Assembly (NCBI GenBank): GCA_945833895.1
Contig: CAMAGQ010000113.1
Coordinates: forward strand, 1 to 5,360
From: an uncultured bacterium
Lineage (GTDB): Bacteria; Cyanobacteriota; Vampirovibrionia; Gastranaerophilales; Gastranaerophilaceae
Direction of reading: 5' to 3'
DNA: 5,360 bases
How positions within the stretch are numbered: position 1 is the first letter of the stretch; each line of letters begins with the position of its first letter. The notes under the pieces are model-generated. The model was given only the letters and a program-made list of their open reading frames with translations. It had not been told where the DNA came from and ran no database searches. Shown here piece by piece: positions 5,359-5,360 of this stretch. The position numbers and the translations under genes are program-made.

Positions 5359-5360
5359 CC

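Overview
The window looks like a chromosomal segment from an AT-rich, probably anaerobic gut bacterium. My best guess is the non-photosynthetic cyanobacterial relatives (Gastranaerophilales/Melainabacteria). This is inferred from four things: a pseudopilin-like protein with an Ala-Phe-Thr-Leu-Ala-Glu processing site and a C-terminal VDxNG...PN..G.D motif, a filamentous adhesin of the LktA-like type, an anaerobe-type superoxide reductase, and a cyanobacterial/proteobacterial-style zinc-binding GluRS. No taxonomic marker was searched, so the assignment is tentative.

Layout. 1-904 (minus) is the N-terminal part of a large secreted filamentous adhesin that runs off the left edge. 905-1315 is a long AT-rich spacer with a possible adhesin promoter, a GC hairpin and the terminator of the next gene. 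1316-1389 (minus) is tRNA-Arg(UCU) with its own promoter and terminator. 1506-2972 (minus) is gltX, glutamyl-tRNA synthetase, also with its own promoter and terminator. 3113-4028 (minus) is a two-gene operon, desulfoferrodoxin-type superoxide reductase followed by ferritin, ending in a terminator. A 185-bp divergent intergenic region separates it from a plus-strand type IV pilin-like/pseudopilin gene (4214-4927). The SRP RNA promoter overlaps the end of that gene, and 4961-5221 (plus) encodes a large SRP RNA with both Alu and S domains. 5222-5360 is non-coding and filled with hairpin repeats.

Function. Three units serve translation and protein targeting (tRNA-Arg, GluRS, SRP RNA). One operon handles oxygen stress and iron: the reductase makes peroxide from superoxide, and the ferritin can use peroxide while storing Fe(II). 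Two proteins go to the cell surface (adhesin, pilin-like protein). Nothing here is a clear new multi-gene system. The items most worth a second look are the superoxide reductase with tyrosine in place of the usual active-site lysine, the long SRP RNA with a GAAA tetraloop, and a covarying pair of inverted hairpin repeats at the right end.
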